Shown here in pieces: positions 49,384 to 60,283 of a DNA stretch of 64,000 nucleotides. A program made the position numbers and the translations under genes. Position 1 is the stretch's first letter; every line of letters begins with the position of its first letter. The notes under the pieces were generated by a model, which saw only the letters and a program-made list of their open reading frames with translations, did not search any database and had not been told where the DNA came from. Source of the DNA: Vitrella brassicaformis (lineage: Eukaryota; Sar; Vitrellaceae); the NCBI GenBank assembly GCA_001179505.1, contig CDMY01000419.1:1-64000 (forward strand), given 5' to 3'.

Positions 49384-49970
49384 AAGCGACTGTCTCGAGT
49401 GCCCCTATGCAGTCCTTCCGCCACTTCTCCCCATGCCGCATGGATGAATGCGCCAGCCTAGAAAGAGTGTGTTGTGGGTTGAGGATTGATCGATTAGTGT
49501 GTGGGCACTTTGGGTGACGCACAAGGATGAGTGCTGGCAGCTAGACAGTAAGGCATTCATCATAATTGTCGCATGTCAAGTATGTGTTGTATACGTATGT
49601 ATGTCTATGTCGGGGACAGGTCGGGGACAGGGAGTGTGCTTTCTGTCGGTCAGTAGCTGTTGCGTGGTAGACAAAGCTGCATACGCACAGACAGACGCGT
49701 CATCAGGCCAGACGGAGAGCTGGCAGTTTATGTCTTTCACACTGAAAATGTCCTCTGTCAGCAATCGTCAGAACCATAACACCTTAACACATGTGGATGA
49801 CAGAAGGTCGCATCCCAATCAGCCCCCAGACCCTATTACAACGAACGCTACAAACACATCTATCTCGTTAGCGAATGACCGGAAAAAAAGCCGTGCCTCG
49901 TCGATGTCGATCGTTGGGGCAGTCATGCCAAGCCACGGTCCTCCAGCGGGCCTGAAACGCATGCATGCCA
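49384..49970. other. Convergent intergenic region with duplicated flank
   Basis: Positions 49610-49745 closely match 44218-44340 (GGGACAGGGAGTGTGCTTTC onward), so the tandem duplication includes 3' flanking sequence. No gene is supported. Confidence 0.6.
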
Positions 49971-50853
49971 TTATGGACATCTACCGGTGCGCATGTTTTG
50001 TGCTTTTCCCACTGACTGACCTTCTGGGTCTCTCGATCGCTTTCTGTTGAGTACTGGGGGAATGGCAAGTCCGTCCCCCTGGCAGTTGACGCAAGTTACT
50101 ATTCCCAATCCGTTGCACGTGGGGCACGTGTACCGCCGGCAGTCCTCGTCCGCCTCCTCTATGTTGCCGCCACCCCTCTGCCACACATACACAAGGCACA
50201 CCACACCCACGAATCCTATGAATGAGTCTCCCTCCCACGTTGCGCGTTCCTTCGCACAGATGAATGAAAGAGTCCACGTACGTACCTTCATCAAGACGAA
50301 TCGGTTTCCATGGCAGTTGCCACACACAAGTGCCCCGCTTCCCTTGCCTGGCGGGCAGCAGCAGGCAATTGTTGATGAATGTGTGTTATGGTTCGCACTG
50401 TGGCGCCCTTCTGGTGACTGTCTGCTTACAGAATGCGCAGTTGTCCCGCGACTTGACCTTCTCGGCCTTGAGCATTATGGCCGTCAGCGATCCCGCCACC
50501 CCCACGGAGCCTCCCACCCACGCAGCAGACGCCCCAACGCGACGAATGTCCTCATTCGCCGCTGGATTGATCACCTGCAACCACACCATTGCATGAGAGC
50601 ACACACAGTGAAGACGTGTGTCGGCTTGTCGTCTCACCTCGAGGAAGGCCCAGATGTCTTGCAGGAGGTGCTCAGGGTTCAGGTCAGGTGGGAAGTCGAA
50701 GAGAGAAGCATATCGTCGTGTGGACGAGGCGCCTAGCCTCCGCAAGGGGGAGAGAGTAGAGATCTGTGATCGGCGCACCGCTGGCGGGATGAACGCTGAA
50801 AAGACTGCCGGGAGGATGGAGACGAAACAGACGAGAAGCATGGCTATGTGCAT
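49971..50853 (-). CDS. Plastid-targeted DnaJ-type zinc-finger protein
   Basis: Four exons (50638-50853, 50430-50574, 50286-50347, 49971-50177) give 209 aa in phase. The N-terminus is a signal peptide (HIAMLLVCFVSILPAVFSA) followed by FIPP and an Arg/Ser-rich stretch, the bipartite leader of a complex plastid. Four CxxCxGxx motifs follow in two pairs, CAFCKGSG with CGNCHGNR and CPTCNGLG with CVNCQGDG: the DnaJ central zinc-binding domain without a J domain. Plastid proteins of this class (BSD2, PSA2, ORANGE-like) assist assembly of Rubisco or photosystem I or act as thiol chaperones; which one applies here is not clear. A hydrophobic Gly/Ala-rich segment (SAAWVGGSVGVAGSLTAIML) precedes the fingers and may anchor it to a membrane. 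The C-terminus is basic. Confidence 0.85.
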
Positions 50854-51038
50854 CGCCAACACTCTCGCAGTGTGTGTGTCGTCCCCTGCGTCTTCCCTTT
50901 TCCACGGCTCACTCTTAGCTCGCAGAGGCGGGCGATCCTTTCTTCTCGAGTGATCTGAGACTTGGCGGCCTCTGAGCACCACTCCGGCACTGCCCAGTAG
51001 AGGTGGCAGCGAACCGGACCGCCAAACTGTGACCGGCG

Positions 51039-51845
51039 ATGGACCATGCCTTCCTCTCCCTCGTCCTCTGCATCGGGATGTTCATCATGGCAGCTCTCAC
51101 GGCACTGGGACACCTCTGCACCGAAGCCCCGTTCGGCAAACTCAGGAAGGAGCGGATCTCTCCCTGGTGGGGACCTCTGCTGCCAGCGGGAATCGCCTGG
51201 TTTCTTTTAGAGGTGCCTAATCTGCTTGGCGCTCTCTCTGTGGCGTTGACCTGCCCGAGGGCCGACTGCCGGCAGCTGACGGTGAATGGCTTCCTGCTGA
51301 TGATGTTCTTGATTCACTATATCAATCGGAGCATCGTCTATCCGCTGCGCACACGGGGAAGGGGGACACCTCTGGCGATTGTGCTGATGGCGATGGGATT
51401 CTGCACATACAACTCGACCATGCAGGCGCACCATCTCTGCTATGTGGCCCGCTTCGACTCAGGGGACGGGGCGGCTCTTTTGCGGCTGATTCTGCTGGTG
51501 GCGGGCTCTCTTCTCTTTCTCATTGGTTTCATCATCAATGTCCAGAGTGACGCTCACCTGATCAACCTGAGGAAAGCCTCCACGTCAGCAGGGGGCCGGC
51601 CTGATGACCATTACACCATGCCCACTGGAGCCTTGTTCGAGTATGTGTCATGCGCCAACTACTTTGGCGAGAGTCTTGAGTGGAGTGGCTATGCACTGGC
51701 GGCCGGCAGCCTCCCCGCCTTGTCATTTGCGGTGTACACGTGGTCCTTTCTTGGCCCTCGGGCGCTGCAGCAACACGGATGGTACCGAGCGAAGTTCGAT
51801 GACTATCCGAAAAGCAGAAAAGCCATAATCCCCTGGCTGCTGTGA
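51039..51845 (+). CDS. Steroid 5-alpha-reductase family protein
   Basis: One exon, 268 aa, with six or seven predicted membrane helices. The C-terminal third carries the family hallmarks: MPTGALFEYVSCANYFGE, then LEWSGYALA, and at the end HGWYRAKFDDYPKSRKAIIP, which form the NADPH and substrate site. Length and layout match SRD5A1/2 and DET2 (about 260 aa), which reduce the C4-C5 double bond of 3-oxo steroids in the ER membrane using NADPH. The sterol substrate in this organism is unknown. It is one of the few genes here without introns. It starts 185 nt from the divergent zinc-finger gene. Confidence 0.92.
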   Translation: MDHAFLSLVLCIGMFIMAALTALGHLCTEAPFGKLRKERISPWWGPLLPAGIAWFLLEVPNLLGALSVALTCPRADCRQLTVNGFLLMMFLIHYINRSIVYPLRTRGRGTPLAIVLMAMGFCTYNSTMQAHHLCYVARFDSGDGAALLRLILLVAGSLLFLIGFIINVQSDAHLINLRKASTSAGGRPDDHYTMPTGALFEYVSCANYFGESLEWSGYALAAGSLPALSFAVYTWSFLGPRALQQHGWYRAKFDDYPKSRKAIIPWLL

Positions 51846-52200
51846 CTCTGTGATGCGGTGTGAATGTGGCCGTCACGGCCGTTTATTGACTGAAATGTGC
51901 ACTGGCGGGCAGGGAGGCAGGCTGGGCTATGACTGTGTTTTGGCTGGGCTGGGCTGTGTCGATAGGAGAGCTCGCACCATACGCTTTAGGATTTATGTGG
52001 ACGATGGTGTAAGATAGCACATGGTTTGGTCGAGTGTCAAGTCACGAATTTGTGAATGCATCAATCATGCACAGCCAAAATTGAAGACGCCCTCGTCCCA
52101 GCCAAAAAGGGCCAATCCTATCCACAAGGAGACCGCGACATTGCCGCTGTTGTGTCACTCATCTCTGCAGCCGCACGAGGCACACTCACCATGAGTCAAC
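51846..52200. other. Convergent intergenic region
   Basis: It lies between the reductase gene (+) and the phosphatase gene (-). GGC-rich and without a supported gene. Confidence 0.5.
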
Positions 52201-53286
52201 TCACCCTCCCTTGCCCTTATCTGACTCATCCCCCTCCCCGTCGACCACCACTGGACTCTCACTCGCACCCGCCGCTTTGTCCCCTCCCACTTTTCGCCGC
52301 TTCAGCTGTTGAGCTTCTTCTCCCGCATTGGGGTCGGGCGCCTTTGTGAAGAAGCTCTTGAATGAATCGGACTGCTGTCGTCTTTTGCCGGCGTTGCGAA
52401 GGGCTTCCAGCAGCTTGTCCATCGAGATGCCCTCGGGCACGTGGCAGCCGTGGATGCCTAGCTTCTTGACGGCGCCATTGACGTTCTGCTGGATGTCTGC
52501 ACACACGCAACCCACACACAGACACACAGAGCTCATGAGTAAGGGCCTATTCTACACGCCCTTCTCTGCGTGCTCCTCTCCCACCGTCGAAGAAGAGCAC
52601 TTCGTGACTCTTGACCTTTGCCTCCTTCATGATGCGCGATATGTGAGTTGTCTTAGGCTCTGCACAGGCAGACGCACAGACACAGGAAGGTCGCCACAGA
52701 TGTGAGAATCGGTATTGGCTGTCCGTCTTTGATCATCTGGCTGACCTCGGTAGTCAATATTGACCAGCTTGGCTTCGAAGAAAGGCGTCAGACCGAATGT
52801 GTCCATGACCCGCTGGCCCACGTTGCGCTTCGTGCAGTGTGACGACACGCCCAAACGGAAGCCCACACTTTGACACACACGCAGGACCCGCACCGTCTCG
52901 GCAAACATGACCAGCTCTCTCCTGCAACGGGGCACACACGCCACGACAGTACTAATCCTCATTTTTGAAGGCCTCCCCGGCCGTCCATGTGAGTGCGCCT
53001 CTCCCCTTACCCTCTACTGTCCTTGATCATCAAGTCGCTCTGGCGGGTAATGGTCCCCTGCATCAGGTGAGCATTACCTGCACCAGGGAAGTGTCCTGCA
53101 TCATATGCAGGAACATGCTCTGGCCTGAATCACGCTGCACCCACCGTCCCATAGAGTCGAGTCGATGTCACAGACAACGACCCGTATGCCTGCGGCGGTC
53201 ATGAGTGCTTGGACTCTCTCCACATCCGCATCAGCACTCGACGTGGCCTCGTGTGGCTGCGGCGCGTCAGCGGCTGACGATGCCAT
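52201..53286 (-). CDS. MDP-1-like HAD phosphatase
   Basis: Five exons (53145-53286, 53011-53095, 52746-52921, 52585-52659, 52201-52496) give 257 aa in phase. HAD-superfamily motifs are present: VVVCDIDSTLWDG (motif I, nucleophile and general-acid Asp), LGVSSHCTKR (motif II Ser region) and SHEVLFFDDIQQN (motif IV, the acidic pair). The order and spacing match magnesium-dependent phosphatase-1 (acid phosphatase family), which acts on phosphotyrosine or sugar/glycation phosphates in other organisms. The catalytic core is about 190 aa. A charged, Lys-rich C-terminal extension of about 65 aa (LKRRKVGGDK) could be a nuclear signal. The N-terminal 30 residues are acidic and Ala-rich with no targeting peptide. 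Confidence 0.85.
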
Positions 53287-53634
53287 GAACGACGTACACC
53301 AAGAGGCGGGAAGAAGCGAAGCCTAGATGAATCAACGAACCAGCTACGTGCACAAAGAAGTGAGTGCTGAACAGTAAGAAGTGGGATAGGCTCGTACCTT
53401 CGGCTCTTTGCGCGTCTTCAGGAAGAGATCTGCTCGCTCCCGAGCGCGCAGATCGAAGCGGCGCGTTGAAAGCTGTTGAGGCTGCTGCGCATGTGCTGAG
53501 CCACTTCCAAGCAGGAGCAAGCTGGCATCGATTCCGCGACAAACGGCGAGACGCCGCGGCGGGCAAGTGGGGGCATAAGACGCGGAACTGATAGACGGCC
53601 CTTGGACGATTAAGCCACGACCACAGGCTCCAGG

Positions 53635-55004
53635 ATGGAGCACCCCGACCTCTCTGACTTCAGGTGCTTTGAGTTCATCACACGCACCCGTGCACAACTG
53701 CACTGAACAACACGGGGGTGTCGCAGCATCTGCTTTTCTCCTCTCCCTGTTGTGCAGCCTCTCGGTCGAGTCCGCGAAGGTCATTGATGTGCTGACCAAG
53801 CTCATCAACAACCAGAAGCTCCTGAGCGAACAGAATGCAGACCTGGAGTCCCGACTCAAGGAGCTCGCCAGCAAGTCGGACGAGGCGGCCGAGAAGCTCC
53901 GGGGCTTAGAGGAGGAGAACGGCAGGAAGACCGCCCAGATCGATGAGCTGCAGGGTAAGGTGAGGGCTCTGGAGGACCTGGACCCCAGTGCAGTGGTGGA
54001 GAAGCTCAAGGGCCACGATGAGTCGCTCAAGGCGGCTTTGGAGAAGGTCGATGGGTTCGACGTGCAGCTCAAGGAGCGGTCCAGGGAGTTTGCCGAGCAG
54101 TGCGGAGAGGTGCGCAAGGCGCTGGACAAGACGCGGGAGGTGGCGGGCAAGATGGACTCGGTCGAGAGGAAGTTCAATGACATGGCGACAAGGATGAAGG
54201 ACACCGCAGACAAGGCCGACAAAGCTCTGCAGAAGGTAGGAAGACAGGCGAAAGACACTCGATCGGAAGCAGAAAATGCTCATTTCGACTCTCTCTCTCT
54301 CTGTGTGTGTGTTCGTGTGTGTCTCTGTCCAGGTGGTTGATGTCTCTGACGCGCAAGCGGCGCTTCAGACCGATGTTGACATGAAGTATGAGCGACTGTG
54401 GACCGAGGTGCTCAAGACGCTTGAAAATCTCAACATCACAGAGGTCAAGAATCTTAAGGACACCATCCAGAAGCAGAACGCCGAGGCGGAGCGCCGCATG
54501 CAGAACATGGTCAGCTACTGCCTGGGAGTGCTCGCTAAGGCCTCCACGGACCGATCCAACGTCCAGTTCAAGCGCAAGATGCTCCACGGATGGAGAGAGG
54601 CCACCTGGCTGGCCTCCAGGAGGCGCATGGGCATCGCACTGCTGCACCGGCTGTTCAACCGCCGGAAAAGGGACGTGTTGGCGCGGTGGCGGACGGAACA
54701 TCGGCTGGGTGCGCACGCTGATGGGCTGGACAAGTCTTATGCTGAGAAGCTGATGAAGACGCAGAAGACCATTGCGGACAATATCGATCCGCAGATGCAG
54801 GACATTAAGGTCAGTCACGGGGAGAGAGATGGGATGGCGTGTCTCGTACTGTCGTCGATCGCATGTGTGTTCGTCCGTCAGGATCGTTTGGACGGTTTGG
54901 ACAAGAGCAAGGTTTCACTCGAGCGCATGAACACATCTCTGGAAGGCACAACAAACAAACAAAGAAACCATTCGACCGATGCGCCCACATTCACGCACGA
55001 TCTC

Positions 55005-55035
<31 letters not shown>

Positions 55036-57076
55036 CTTACCGTGTGTCTCAGAGCGCGAGAGAAATTGGGACCAGAAGCTCGCCACGCTGCAGGCAAGGC
55101 TCCGTCACTCCCCTCGCTCACTTTCACTCTGTGGCTGTCTGTGTGTGTGTGTTGGTTCAGGATGTCAAGAACGAGACGGATGAGATCCGCGAGTTGCTGC
55201 AGGAGGTGACTGCGTCCTCCGGCAAGACGGCCGAGGCAAAGGAGGGACTCATGGGTCGACTCATCGCCGCAGAACAGGCTCTCGCTGACATGAAGGAGTC
55301 AATACCGGAATTCGCTAAGGAGAGTAAGCAGCCGACAAGCAACCGAGGAAAGAATGCGTGTTTGTCGCCAATGATTGTTTGTCAGGTGAGATAAAGGATT
55401 TGATGAAGGACATGCTGCTGATATGGAACTCTCTCAAGCAGCTCGATGTCGCCAAGGCGGACAAGAAGGAGCTCGACTCGTACGCCGTGGAGGCCGGTGA
55501 CCGAGATAAGGTGAGACGAAACGGTCCGGCCATTAAAATTATTGATCACTCCGACTGACGTGTTCGCCGCTTGTGTATCCACTGATCCATTCACTCAGGA
55601 GACTCAAGGCCGCCTGGATGGCTTGGAGGGCAACATCGCGGCTGCGCAGGTAGACGGAAAAGACACACGTACACACGCGATCGATCCTGTCTTGGTGGCG
55701 CTATCAGGCCGAGAGTCAGTCTCAGCTAAGCGGTGTGGGGACGAGGCTGCGCGACGTGGAGGGGGCGGCACAGAACACCGACAACAGACTCAGGACACTC
55801 AACCACATGCTCAGGTCAGAAACAGAGAGAGACATTGGCCCTTTTGCATGCTGTGTGTTGCGTCTCTGTGTGTGTGTGTGCAGCTCGCTTCTGCACTTCG
55901 TTGAGGAGATTCTTTGGCGCTTCAGCAACCAGAGAATCGGGGAGGGAGGCGAGATACCCGTAAGCAGCCCTCCACCACACATCACCCATACACAGTCAGA
56001 GCTTCTACAACGGTGTGTGGGGTTGTCTTTGTCCCGCCCAGCCTCCCCCGAAAGTTGTGCGTACGGGAGGTGGCTTCCGTGAGTACCCCCGTCAGCCCCC
56101 GCCCCCTCCCACCCCGCCGCCCGTCCCATTCACCCCCCCGCCCTCACTCGCCACGCGGCCCGTCCTCTCACAACCAACGGGATTCTCAGAAGACACGTAC
56201 ACTCACAGAGACAAACAGACAGACAGACGTGACAGCAAGACCATCCCTCCTGTGTGTTCAGTCACTTTCCGTCGGCCCCTCAGTGGCCAAGCACCAGCAG
56301 CCCCCGCACGTTCGACCCATCGCAGGACCCCGCATCGCAGACACTCAACCAGTGGATACAGGACGCCCGAGACGTGCTCGACATGGCCGCCACACCCACG
56401 CCCGACCCGTCCAGGGGCAGTCCTTCACCCGGACGCATCGGCACAACAGCAAGGGCACCGGCTGGTATGGATGGATGGATGCACTAGTAGCAGCGCTATC
56501 TCAATCTGCTCATCTCTCTGTCTGCGCATTTGTTGCAGGCTCCCACACGACGCCCAGGATCAGGTCGTGGGCCCCGGGAGGCAGCGTGCTCGGGTCGCCA
56601 GCCACTGTCGGCGGCACCACGACCCCTGCACGGCCCTTCCACCCGCCGGGCAACACGCGGCCACTGACCAGACCCACATCAGCCAGAGCGGGGGGAGGCT
56701 TCGTGGCCAATGGCGGTACTGGCGAGCGCCAGTTGCCGCCCCACCACAACCTGCGGAGTCTCCGGCGTGCTGACGAGAGCCGCCAGCAGCAGGGGGGCGG
56801 TGAGGAAGGAAATGGGAAGGAGAGGGAGAGGGAGGGGGCTGCGGGCGTGGCGGTCGTCGGACAGCGCGTGGGCAAGGCTGTGTCAAGGGTGAGTGAGGCA
56901 CATCCATCCGTTCACTCGACCCCTGTATATATGCTTTTGTGTGTGAACAGTCCATCCCGGCGGGTCAGTGGAGCCGGACAGTGAACGTGCCAGTGCCCCA
57001 GCCCACGCCAGTCGAGGACCCTGCCACCAGCTCAACAGCACCAGCAGCAGCCTCGCGAAACGCTACACCTGGTTAA
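53635..57076 (+). CDS. Long coiled-coil protein with SFI1-like segment
   Basis: The first exon is short (MEHPDLSDF, 53635-53671) and joins through a phase-2 intron to a long heptad-rich region (LSVESAKVIDVLTKLINN onward). Coiled coil continues over most of the first 700 aa with few breaks. In the middle, KRKMLHGWREATWLASRRR and VLARWRTEHRLG resemble SFI1-type centrin-binding helices (Leu...Trp spacing), suggesting a centrosome, basal-body or microtubule-associated protein. The C-terminal third is low-complexity, rich in Pro, Gly, Arg and Thr (for example FHPPGNTRPLTRPTSARAG). Several introns hold TGTC or TG repeats. The end is well defined: the final exon reads SIPAGQWSRTVNVPVPQP and stops at 57074-57076. 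Exon borders between 54900 and 56300 are approximate. Confidence 0.75.
55007..55034. repeat. TGTC repeat in intron
   Basis: Seven tandem TGTC units in an intron of the coiled-coil gene, sense orientation. Confidence 0.9.
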
Positions 57077-57581
57077 GGCGAGAGACAGGCGCAACGGCCA
57101 AAACGTATCGCACACATATGTATTGGTGTGGCTTCGGGTCTGTCAGGGCCGCGGCGTCGCAGCAGGACTGAAGGGGCGAATGGGGACATAGCAGAGTGAC
57201 GCGCACTCCGCCGCCGGAAACGAGACGAGACATAGGTATGGAGGCGCAGAGGCTTTGTTTGGCAGACAGGCAAAGGTCTGAGCTAATGCATGGATGGATG
57301 GATGGACCGCATGAGTCTCATGGATGGATGGATGCGTGGCGTGAGCTGTATGTGCGCGACGCGTTTCTTGTCCGATGATAAAACTAACTGTATGTGAGCA
57401 ATTGAGTGCTCTGCAGACAATGAGTCTCACAAACACTCAGTACAAACACTCATACATCTTCTTCAACCACTCGAGGACACGAGGAGAATATGTGTAACAG
57501 AAAAATACGGGGCCACACCGAACAAATACCCACACGTATACCCATCCCATCGATCAAACAAGCCAACACGCACATGTACAG
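57077..57581. other. Convergent intergenic region
   Basis: It lies between the coiled-coil gene (+) and the SET/MYND gene (-). It contains two ATGG repeat runs near 57284-57304 and 57319-57334. No gene is supported. Confidence 0.6.
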
Positions 57582-59467
57582 TCACACGTCTGCCTCGTCA
57601 GTGTGTCTGTCGGTCATGAGCTCATCGGCCATGTCCAGAAATGGCGTGGCCGGGTCGCAGCACACGGCCGAGTGGCACTCCCAATCGGCCTTGCGACACC
57701 CATCACTGCAGTAGCGGACCGTCAGACACACGCCGCACCACCCATCGTCAGATGCCGAACGATCGGCATCAGCCGAGCCAGTCGAAGGCTGACCCATGTC
57801 GGCGTGGCACCGGTGGCAGCGGCTCTCTGTGTCATTCACATAAGCCCTCATGGTGTCGAGCACGTGGCGGCCTTGGTCATTCCAGCAGCTGTCCTCTGTC
57901 AAGGTCAGCATGAAGCGCGTCAGCCGCAAGAGCAGCACCGTGCGATCGTTGACGAAGGCCTCGACGGCATCCCGATACCATTCGCAACAGAAGAGGCCCC
58001 TCTCAAAGACGGGCCGCATGACGTAGCCGGGCGCACGAGCGAGGCCCCATCGGTCCAGCTGCTGTCTTATCCAATCGAGATGGGCCAGGCCGTACGCCGC
58101 AGCGAGACTCTGCTCGCCGGGATCGTTGCTTGTCGCGCGGGCCGACTGATAGTATTCGCTGAGCAGGGCGTTGATGTAGCCGAACAGCCAGTGGTCGGTC
58201 CCCAATGCCTCAACGATGTCGTCACTGAGCTCTGCCAGCTCGTCACATGAAGGCAGACGGCCGTGTTGGAGCCGATCGCTGTGGATGGCCAGTACCCGCT
58301 CACGCAGAGATGACTCACTCGCGAGTGCGGCTGCCAGCTGCTCGGGTGGGTCGTCGTTGCTGAAGGAGTGGCCGCATTCGTTGCAGCGCCACGATGGTGC
58401 AGGGGAGGGGCTGAAGATGACGGTGCCATCGCACAGATTGGAATCCGGGCATGGCAGCAGGCGGCACGTGTCAGGGGCTCTCACACATCGATCACAGTTG
58501 CACAGGAAGCCCCGCTCTTGCTGGATGTGGCGGCGTCTGGCGATGCTGTCCATCCAGAAGACGACGACGTCTTCAGGATACCTGCACACATACACACAGA
58601 GAGAGAGAGATGGACAGAGAAACCCACACCACACGTTGGAACGGATGAGCACCATGAGCCGAGGATTTCGCCAGCTTTGACTGCTCGATAGACGCGGACA
58701 CGAGCTGCATCCAAATTATGAGATGGACCAGCTTTCCACGATCCGAGAGTCAGAGGGCTTGCGTGTGTCTTGTGCTTTTGCTTTATTTCATTCGCACCGA
58801 CCTTTGTCTTTGTCAGGTATGACGGACACACAGGGCGAGCATGAGTGTGGGATCTTGGAGATGTTGTCAAACAACGCGTGGGTGTCGTTGGAATCAGACG
58901 TGATGTACGTGTTCATGTCCTGGACAACCGAGGTCAGACAACACAGCACGACACAGCACAACACACCTCTGTCCGCCCCTGATGCTCGCTGCGCCCCTGA
59001 TTCACCGCTCACCCAAATAGTGATTGCGTCCACCACCTCCTCCCGGCTGAGCAACCCGCCATCCTCCTCACTGCCCTCTCTCGAGCTCATGTACTCGTCG
59101 GCGAGCGACTGCGGCTTGGCCTTCTGGCCGTACTCGGCCGCCATGTCGTGGGCGAGGAACTGACGCCGGAAGAGCTCGTATCTGCCGGGCTGGTCTCGCT
59201 TCAGCTCTTCCACACAGGCAAGTGCCTCCGCTGTGCCGCCTGTGCAGGAGAGGAACGCCTCTTCAAAGATGATGACCTCGCCCTCATCGAGATCCCGGGA
59301 AGCACACAGTACTCGGCCACCTGCATCCACAGCATAGCACAGGTATGATCAGATCAGGCAGCTGAGCTGCATCCACGAGTGCCATCCATCAGCATCTTAC
59401 CGAGCGAGGGCCGCACTTCGACATGGAAGGCAGACGGCGGCTCGTCAGGCGTGACGAAGTGCGACAT
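57582..59467 (-). CDS. SET-domain protein with C-terminal MYND finger
   Basis: Exon 1 (59401-59467) starts MSHFVTPDEPPSAFHVEV and joins in phase to GGRVLCASRDLDEGEVIIFE, the start of a split SET domain. Later come FDNISKIPHSCSPC (the N-H-S-C SET core, with Ile-Pro before HSC) and VYRAVKAGEILGSWYPED, then the post-SET cysteines (GFLCNCDRCV). This is the SMYD-like lysine methyltransferase layout. A helical region of about 200 aa follows. The MYND zinc finger is at the very C-terminus (CGVCLTVRYCSDGCRKADWE followed by CHSAVC), not inserted inside SET as in SMYD proteins. A substrate cannot be inferred; histone or other protein lysines are possible. The longest exon runs from 58580 down to the stop at 57582. 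Confidence 0.8.
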
Positions 59468-60283
59468 CGAATATGAAGGTCTCCTCGGTGCTGGAGAGTA
59501 CGATGATGCTGTGGCGAGAGAGAGTGCCCTGTAACCTCTAGGGTTTCAAGTCAAGGGTTTCAAGAAAGGCACCACCGAAGGGTTAGGCATCGCGCGCTTG
59601 ACATGTGGGTTGGACACCGCCCATCGATCTTGGAAGAGCGAAAACTGTTCGTGGAGGTGCCGTATCCGGTCCCATCTTCCAAGCCACGACAACAACATCT
59701 CTCCCATCGAGGAGGGCTGCCTAATCGGCGCGGACACAACGATTCGGCGAAGGACCTCTCCGGCCACGCAGGGGCTCTTCGTGCCTCCTCCTTGCAGTTT
59801 CTGGTCCTCCGGTGGCGTCTCAGAGGTCTCATCGACGAGTCATCGTGCAGAGGACCTGTTTGGACATCCCAACCCACCCAAACCGTCACTACTCACACGG
59901 CCAAGCGATGCGTCTCGCCTTCCGGTAGGTACCTGGAACAAATGACGGTCATTGTGGGTTCGGGATCTGGACAGATCTGCATGTTGGTGCCTGCCTTTGC
60001 TGGCAGGTAGAGGCGCGTGTGTCCGTTGGGAGTGGAGAGAGCTGTGTGTTGAGGATTGGCACGGCGCCGCCGCCGTGTGTTTGAAGGCAATATAGTCAAG
60101 CTATCAGGAGAGGTGAGTTGGCACATCTGGGAGGGAGGGAAGGGAGAGAGTGAGAGCACACTGGACACCTGCCTGATGGAGAGCAGATTGCATGACTCGA
60201 GTGGCTTCGTCATTCTGTCTGTCCGTGTGTGGTCGTTTGTTCATTCAGGCCAGATAGTCGGTCTGTGCGTGCGGTGCATTGCG
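59468..60283. other. Divergent intergenic region, possible 5' exons
   Basis: It separates the SET/MYND gene (-) from the HMG-box gene (+). Open frames near 59600-60010 (+) and 59560-59890 (-) overlap each other and show no domain. It probably holds promoters and possibly a non-coding first exon of the HMG-box gene. Confidence 0.45.

Noticed and set aside
50178-50285. Apparent membrane helix (GFVGVVCLVYVWQ) in the zinc-finger protein
   Set aside because: It lies in an intron with good splice sites; splicing joins AAG to AGG and restores the second CxxCxGxG pair in phase.
52330-52420. PCNA-binding-box-like stretch in the phosphatase tail (QQSDSFKSFFTK)
   Set aside because: The spacing does not fit Q-x-x-h-x-x-a-a; the resemblance is superficial.
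53344-54258. Long minus-strand open frame of about 300 codons
   Set aside because: It is the antisense of the coiled-coil gene, whose heptad pattern, introns and start are well supported; the antisense protein is Ser/Ala-rich with no domain.
59530-59570. AGGGTTT-like motifs resembling telomere repeats
   Set aside because: Only two imperfect copies occur, flanked by unique sequence; not an interstitial telomere.
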